A program made the position numbers and the translations under genes. A DNA stretch of 20,990 nt, from positions 1-20,990 of the forward strand of contig CAZBNB010000032.1 of the NCBI GenBank assembly GCA_964493245.1. Direction: 5' to 3'. Origin of the DNA: CAZBNB01 sp964493245 (GTDB lineage: Bacteria > Pseudomonadota > Gammaproteobacteria > Legionellales > Legionellaceae). The notes under the pieces are model-generated. The model made no database searches, had not been told where the DNA came from, and saw nothing but the letters and a program-made list of their open reading frames with translations. Position 1 is the first letter of the stretch. Each line of letters begins with the position of its first letter. This document shows positions 1 to 9,000 of the stretch, in pieces.

Positions 1-3000
1 ATCTCCAGTACGCTGTAACTCCTTACTTAACTCAGCATAGCGATTTATTTTTTTATCATCCAATGGTGCTGATAAAAATTGAGCACAAATCACGTCATTA
101 CCGTGAAATGCTTTGTAAACATCAAAAGCATCCTTTAGGCTGGCTGGCGTCGAGATGTTTTGATCAACATAAGCATCTAAAAATACCGTCACAGGCCCAT
201 CAACACTGAATGGAGCGCTCTCCTTCACCACTCGACAAAAATCAAGATAGCGTTGATTATGATTGATATTCATCGCACTGTTGTTGTAAGCGTTTCTAAG
301 CTCAAGTGCTATTTTAGGTGGATGAATCGTCAGTAATTGACCATAAACAGCAAGACTGGTATCAAGACATGTTTTGTCATATTGCTGTGTAACAGAATCG
401 GTTAATTTTGCCAATTCTTCTGGTGTCAATGATGACGCCATTGAATGGACCGTATTCGTATACGTCAATAGCTTTTCATACTGTTCTGTATCAAAATTTG
501 AGAGCGCCCATGCTTGATAAAGCTTCTCAAAAGTAGATGCAGCGTGCGTTTTACCCAACTTGGAAACTTTTTCTGCCAAAGCAACGTTTTGTGTCAAAAC
601 TGCTTGGCAATGCGGTTTTTTATTTTTTTGATCACAATACTGACTAACCACTTGGGTTAATATCTCTTCGTCAATCAAGAGACCATTTGCATTCACTGCG
701 GCAAAGAAAGTTTGATTTTGTACCACAGTCATGGTTTCAAAATGCGCTGTCCACTTCTCATAAGCACCGACATCATTCGGCACATTAAATACACCTGTGG
801 TGCTAATAATGTTTCGCTGCTGTAAAAAATGATTAAACGCACTGGTCGCTTGCTTAATCGCAGCCACTTGTTGATTAAAAGCACCGATATCATATTTTCC
901 GGGATCAGCCGCCAAATGTTTGGTCAAATAAGTCAGCTTCACATAAGGTGGAAGTGTGAATAGTTCGGACAAATACCCCTGATCCGTCGGTAATATATTG
1001 GTAAAAGCGTTGTATTCTGCCTCACTAAAGCCTGAACGTTGACCAAGAAATGCAAAAAAATGAGTGCTCACATCAGGCTGTTTCTCATGCGATTGTATGG
1101 AAGCATCTATCACCGGCTCATTGACCTCTTCAGTAGAGAACAAAGCAGCCACTTCTTCATCTTCCTCTTCAACGTATTCCGTGTTTGGAAAATGAGCGCT
1201 CACATCTGGCTGTTTCTGATGCAATTGCGGGGAAGCATCTCTCACAGGCGCATTGGCGAGCACAGCAGCAGCAACTTCTTCATCCTCTGCAGTGTCTGGC
1301 AAAGGAGACTTAAAGGTATTCGCTGCTTTGCCATCATCTACAGGCGAGCTTTCTGGTTTTTTGTATCCCACAACAGCTGGCAACATATGATAAGGTGGAA
1401 TAAAAACAGCCGCATCTCTTTCACAAAACAAAGTGACTCGAGTGCGAATACTGCCTGGTGTTTGGTTTAATACAGCGAAATTTTCATCTAAATGAGCAAT
1501 CAATCCTGTTAACTTATTAGAAAACGTGTCGTTGTCCTTGTTTTTAACCAACAGATCTAAAATATAAACAAGATCAGCTTGATTAGTGTGTCGTGTAAAC
1601 AATTCGGTGGCATTTGAGTTCGTCTCAAATACCTGGCCTAACAGCGTAAAAAAGCGATCATCCGCGTGATCCAGGTATCGAGTTAGCACTAAATTTACTA
1701 AATTTTTTGCAAAATCGAATGAGTTAGAATATTCACTCTCCTCAATAAATTTTTTCTCAAAAATCTGCATGATTCTGACAAACAAATCATTGATAACACG
1801 CAACTCATGTTTCGATTGAAAAGTGTCCGGTGTTTTATTCTCGATAGTCTTTAAAAACGTAAATAACCGCGCCGCATGATCATCAACAGTATAAGGATAA
1901 GAGGTTGGTTTTGGCTCAATCAGCTTATTAATCCAGCGAGCCCAATTAGCTGAAGACAGAGAAAAACACGCAGGGATTGTTTTAAAAGCATCGTTTAATA
2001 TTTCAAATAAACAAATGCGATTATCACTAGAATCAACAAACGATACCTTGTCTGTGGCCTGGTTATCATCAAAATCATTATCGAACTGCGCCACCGACAC
2101 CGGTGATACGGCCCGGTGACTAGCTTTATCAAACGCATGATACAATGTTTTTAGATCACAACCATCATTACCACACAAAAAGTCGATGATCTCAGGTTTC
2201 AACGACTCTTTGGGTAAACAATGAGTACTGAAATTTTTAACCCAACTTTGATAAAAACCAACCACATAAGACATGTCTTTTTCTTGGGTTTTCTTATCAA
2301 CAGTAGGCGTAGATGAACCCTCTGTTGGTTGCGCTTTTTCAGTCGTACGATTGGGTATTTTTTTATATTTCACCTTATCCGACTTCAATACTCCCAGCAT
2401 TTCGCTAATACTATACATGACCTTTGCAGCATTTTTGTCGTTCGGGCATTTATCAGGATGATATAGCCGAGACATTCTGACGAGCTTTCTTATCGCCAAA
2501 GCTATCTTTGCTTCATCATCTACTTCAAGGAGCTCAGAACGATCTATTTTGTCATACCAATCAGTTCTGATTTTCTTTAACCATTGCTCATCCGATGACT
2601 CACTTTTCGAAACCTCCACCAAGTCTTCTATTGAAGGCTCTAATAGCATCAATACATATTGATCTAAAAGAGCGGGAGGTTTTAAACACAGTGAGCGCCA
2701 TAAGTCATGCGTTGATTTCAAGAATGTATTGTAAACGGCATCGCTGTCATTTTTGACTTCACCTATCAAACGCTTGTTCCATAGCGCATCAATATTTTTA
2801 CGTGTTGCTTTCCAACTTTTCTTCAACTCTTTGCGTGTTTCACGATCAGATATCTGAAGCAGTGTTTCCAACACGTGACTCGTTAAGGTAGCAATTAAAT
2901 ATTCTTTTCGTTGAATAAACTTATTTTTCTCTTTTTTAATGTTGTGTTTCAAGCGTTGTAAGGTACGTGTTTGTAAATATTTTTCGCGATCACCCGGATT

Positions 3001-6000
3001 CTCTTGAATATGTTTCCAGATTTTTTTAATGAATCCATTATCTTCATGCTTCTTTAATTTAACATCTAAATGTAGCGATTCTTTTTGATATAACTCTATA
3101 AATTTTTCTTTGTATTCAGAGTCTTTTTGATAAAACAAACATTCATCTTCAATTTCAGCATAATTAAGAATATCACGACAAAAACCAGCCAAACCATTAC
3201 GACCTTGACGACCATATTCTTGTTTGACTGTTGATGGCATTGCAGCCGAAGTACGAATCACATAAAGACCATGCTTTTCGCTTTCCAGTGGAATATCGGT
3301 CCCTCTTCCCATACGCGAGCTAATAGTGACAGAGCCAATACGACCTGCAAATGGCAGCACATCGGCTTCAGTACGACCACTTTTATTGGTATCTACAATA
3401 AATTTAGGTTTTTTAGCGCCGTGCGTATCTTGTAAATCCGTATCAATACGATAATCCAAATGCTGTTTTGCGAGCCGATCTTGGATCGCCGTCCCAAATT
3501 CAACCACTGCATTGTCATCAGTACAAGTAATTAAAATAGGGCTGCCCTGTTTGTTTTTTATAATGTCATCGACAATCCGCTGAATTTGTTCTTCTTTGGC
3601 CATCAATCCGTTTATTTTACGAACGAATTTTAAAATCAGCGGATCAAGCTCCTCAGCAAAGGGGTTGTCTAAATAAGCCTTTATCTGATCGACAGTATAT
3701 TCTTGATGCAGCTCTAAGCTTAAATGTGTACGTATTTCTTTGATTTCGTTATGCAGATCACCCGGAACTGGCCGTGCATTATCAGGGTCATTCAACCAAG
3801 ACATTGCGATTTCTGCAACGGTAAGCGGCCCGCCTAAACAATAAATTGGCTCTAGAAATTCGGTTTTGCTGGCGACATGTTTTGGCAATTTAATAACACG
3901 GTTAATACCAAATTCATCTTTATACACTTTGATATCTTCTGCATCGCCTGCCGTACCAGTACATGCCTCGATTCTGTTGTAGTAATTTTTAAACACGTAA
4001 CGTGCATTCAGTGATAAAGCGATTTCTGTTTTTGGTTCAACAAAAAATCTCGGTGCTTTTCCTTGTTGTATCGCTTCACGATTCAAGCGCACATGTAAAA
4101 ATTGTTGTACCAAATCACTGTACGTTGAGCCATGATAAACTTGATTTTTAATCATGACCTTAGCAAATTGCGTCTCAAGCGTCGTTTGCCCATCAATTGG
4201 ACGCTCTTCATTCATCACGCAGAAGTGAGTATCCTTAACCAAACCAGAAGCAATGTGTGCCGCGGTCAATAACTGACGCAACTGTTGATCACGTACTTCC
4301 AAATTTTCTGCTGAAGGATTGATCGCCGCTGGGATAATATACTCATTGAAAAATTGTGCATGTTTAGGAGACATTTGTGCTTCGTTTTCTTGCAAACGAG
4401 CACAAAGATTTTTCAAATCAAGATTACGAGAAACACTGGGACAATTGTTAATATAACCCTCAAATGTCTCACGATACTCTAAATAAAATTCGTATGCTTC
4501 ACGATAAACCCACTCATCTAAATTGTAAGCGCTATTACCACTGCTTTTATCAGAACAATTAAACAGCGTACTTTCCTCAAGCAGAACATAGTCAGCCTCA
4601 TCTACGAAAGCAACTCGATTTTTGTTATGCAAGTTAATGCGATCGATTTTTCCTTCCCAAATCAATCCAGATAAAAACAAACTGAAATTACCCGCGGTGG
4701 CATAATTAACGGCACCGATGCCATTGATTGTTTCACTGTGATATTCGCTCGCCTTTGATCCTGCGTGGATATGGCTATGCCGTATGCCAAACGCGTCGAA
4801 TACCATCGCAAAATCTTCATGATCCCGTAGAGATAAACTCTCTTTAGAGCTAAACACGTCGACGACCTCACCCATCAACGCGCGGAAAGAAACGCGCATC
4901 AAGGTAATCAGACTTTTACCTTCACCCGTATAAATTTGGTGTAATAAACTCTCATCATTGTGTAAAGCACCATACAACAAATCGATCATTTGCGTATGAT
5001 TTAACCACTTGCCGGTTTTTCTCAACAATAATTCGCGCATGCAAGCGAGAATTTGTGCCCGAGAAAAATCCTTGTCTTTCGACGATTGATGTCGTAAATC
5101 ACGCACCTGTTCATGCAGTAACGCAACAACTTTTTCGGTTTCTAACTGATCAAGGCGATTAAATTGACTGTATGTGTTCGCACAATACAACAAATTCACT
5201 AATTGCTTTTGTTCATCATCCGCAACAAAACCTTGTCCTTTAAGCTTAAAACCATCCAAAACACGTTGAATATTTTTTAAATCGTTTTCATCTAAGCTAT
5301 AAACCCGTTTAGATTTTTGCTCTTTATCCGTTGCTTGAATCACAGATTCAAAATGATGTATCAAATCAGCCGCTTTAGCGCTTGTAACCGATTGAAACAA
5401 CTGATGAAGATTGCTTAGGCTCGGCGTCGGTTTTGAAGCATAATAATTAGCCAATTCGCGTAGTTGCTTCTTTTTAAGACCGTTTAATGATTCAGTGATT
5501 GATTGGACTAATCCTATCTCAGCACGATCATGCCATGACTCGACTAAAATCATGCGAATGAGTTGTTCCTTAATATCGTCTGACACAGGGAAAAGTATTT
5601 GAATTTGCTCAAGAGAAATATTTTCTTTTGCAACCTCTTGCAACAATTTAATTTGATTGCTTTCCCATAAAGCATCAAGATCAGACTCATCTGTCGGTTT
5701 TGTCAATAAGGCAATACTGTCAAGGTACGCTGAAAATGACTTGTTTTTTTCAGGTGACTCTGCAAATCGGGTTAATAGGTCACAAAAACAACTTTCCCAA
5801 ACAGGAGAATCGGCTTTGCTTTTTAACTCAAGCAATTGATCCTGGACTTTCTTAATGATAGATCGCAGTTGTTTGTCATTTTTGAATTGAATTGCCAGTT
5901 TAATCAGCGTTTTTTTGGCATGATAAGACAGATAACTTTCGTTAATCTCTCTAAAAATAGGCTGTAGCCGTTCCGCAACCTGATCTTGGGCGTTTAAAAA

Positions 6001-9000
6001 CAACAAATTTTGATTTAAAAGACTCGCATTCGGATCTTTTAACTGATCTTTCAATACTTCGGCTATTAAGTTGACTGGATAATGCCCACTTTCAAACTGT
6101 GGTTTGTCATAAAGAGCATCTAACCATGATGTTAATTGATCAAATGCGTAATAACATTGGGTACCGTCTGTGACTTGACTTTGTGTATTTAATAAGCCAA
6201 GCAACATACTCAATTCATTGTAATGCGTTTTGCAATCAATCTTCGCAAAAAAATTAAACAATGGTCCAAAATGTGTTTCAATATCGCCATGCCAATCAAC
6301 CGGTACGGCTAATGTAAATAACAGTTTTTCATATAAAGCTGCATTTTGCTTTTCAAAAGCAAGAGACCAGTTTAAATACTGACTTTTTTTCAGGGCGTTT
6401 CTTTCTGTCTCCGTCAATAGACGATAAGGTGCATCCTGATCAGTAATCGCACAATGTTGTTTAATCCACCCAGCAATCACCTCATCTTTTTTTTCTTTGG
6501 GCTTGGGGCTATTAGAAATAGCTTTAGCCGCATTGTCGATGTCTTCGTAAGAGGGATACCAAGTCGTTGCTTTCCAATCAATGGATTGAAGTTGGCGTCT
6601 TAATTTGGTAAGCGCCGACATCTCTCTTAAAAAGCCACTATGCTTTCCAATCGGATCAACAAACTCAAACTTCTTATTAGTCAAAAAATTAACAAAATTG
6701 AGATTCGCAGCGGTCACGTCGTCAATTAACCAAGGATACGTTGTGACTAATGAATCATTAAAACCTTTGCTCATGCCATATTCAATGAGTTTTTTCAGAG
6801 ACTCTTTTCTCTTTTGCGGGTCATTAGGGTGCATTTTGGCGTAACAATGCAATGCTTGACCTAATATATTAATACGTTCTAAATCTAATTTTAGATCAGA
6901 GTAAACAGTCTGCGATAAAACCTCGACCAATAAACCAACATCAGCCATACGCAATCGATAAGAATACGGATTGAGTTCAGCTCTGTCTAAAGACAATTGA
7001 TTATTAATGCGAGCAATCACGTGTGGATTGAACTTACTTAAGTTCTGAATGCTTAATTGGGCTTCTTGCAAATCTTTAATACTATCAACACCGATTGCTT
7101 TTGAGGCAATTACCAATCTTAAAATCGCTGTTGAAACTTTTTTTAGTTTGCCATGCGTCGTTAAAATATCTTGAAATGCATCAAACTCACTTTTATTTAA
7201 CTTCATGCGTTGATCACAATACCGTAAGGCATACGGAATCCGATCTGTTATCAAGTCAAGATTAATATCCCATTTAGCAACATAGGATGCTTTTTCTCCC
7301 TTCTTTGACGTAATCAACGGCTCAAGATCAGTGATTTTTAAACCGCTGCGCCAAGCACAACCGTCTTCATAGCGTGTATAGTAGTGAAATCCATCGTGTG
7401 ACCAATCTATTTTGTCAACATGATTCAATATATCTTTTTGGATCTCCGTGCTATTTGACATTTTTTCAGCGTTATTTAAAACAAAATTTAAACGTCTTAA
7501 AAAATGAGTTCCATGGAAATCATCACTTTGCGCCGCAGTTTTAAAAAAATTCGAAAATTTAGCGACATTCACACTTAAGTTTTTTTCTTCAATTTTTTTG
7601 ACTAATTGATTGAAAACAGGCCAAATCTCAGTGAAGCGCATGGGACCCACCGCCGATCCATGTGCATCGACTAATTCCCATAAGATAGCCTGTAAATCAC
7701 GACGCTTGGACAAGCGCAAAGTGCTAATGACTAAAGCATCTATTTCTTCTTTTTCCAGTACTTCAGACCAATCAGCTACAGGATCTAAAAGACGCTGTTT
7801 CCAAACAAGAAAATATTTTGGATAGGTATCAAAGACCAATTTGGCCATTTCTAACCAACGAACGCTGGCATTCACTACCGGACTGCCGGTTTCATCGCGC
7901 TCGTCTTGAATATCATAATGGTTAAATAACTGTCCTAATGCTTGAAGATTTTCTGGGGTAAACGTTTTTTCGACAGGGCCTTGCGTTTCAAACAAGGTAT
8001 TAATAAAAACATGATCATTGGGGTATTTTTTTCTAGCCCACGCTTTTAACAAGTCGATTTGAGTGTTTACATCCAAAGCAGATTGCACTTTACCAGGCGT
8101 CACATTGAAGCGCTGCATGATCACCGACGCACCATTCAGATCATTTGGCTTGACACCCAATACGAGACAAGATTTTTGATGGTTTTCAATGCGCTCAGCA
8201 TTGGTATCTTCATGTGCCAAAAATTGCCAAAACGTTTGCAAATGCTGCTCAGGCATCGCGGTGTCTTGTGTTTTAAACGTCGAAAATTGACGATAGTCAC
8301 CTGAAAGGTTGACAGCTGGTTTGAATTTTTTCAGTGTGACGGCATTAGAATTGGGTTTTACACCAGGTACTTTACGGGCTAATAAATCCTCTAATTCTTG
8401 TTTTTCACTGTAGGTCAGAATCAGTGCACCATCTTGCGGTGAGCGCCAGGCCTTAAATCCAGGTGTGTTATCCCAATCGATTGAAGAGCGAAAAGCCGGT
8501 GCAAATTGCATCATTTTTTCAAATGCCTCGGGATGAAAACGCTGTATCACGAACGATGCATTTTTTTCACTTCCAGAAAATAAATCAAACAAATAAACCA
8601 AACTTTGACCTCTTTTCCAACCGGAGTGACGTTTGATTTTCTCATCCACAGTTGACCAATATGCCGCACATTTTTCATCGACATTGTCTCGTGTAATGAG
8701 GTCGGTTTCACTCCCTGAAAATTGGGCAATCTCTTTAAAATGTTCTCGGTGTACTTCTTTTTGCTTTGTTGCTTGTAATTGAAGCTGTTGCGTCACTTGT
8801 TGCTGTAATTGTTGTTGGATACTCGGTGACTCTGCTGTCAACGGATATTTTTCGTCTTTCCCGTCCCACAATTGCGCCCATTGCGCACGTTGCTCTTCAA
8901 CAGCTAAATCTTGAAATGGCTGTTTTAATTGATTATTCACACAATCTTCTAATAATTGTGTTTTTGCCTTTAATGATGGATATCGAGCATAACGAATATT

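Noticed and set aside
1039..1470. Plus-strand open frame of 143 codons
   Set aside because: It lies antisense within the giant gene, and its low-complexity repeats only mirror the acidic tandem duplication. No ribosome site or recognisable protein.
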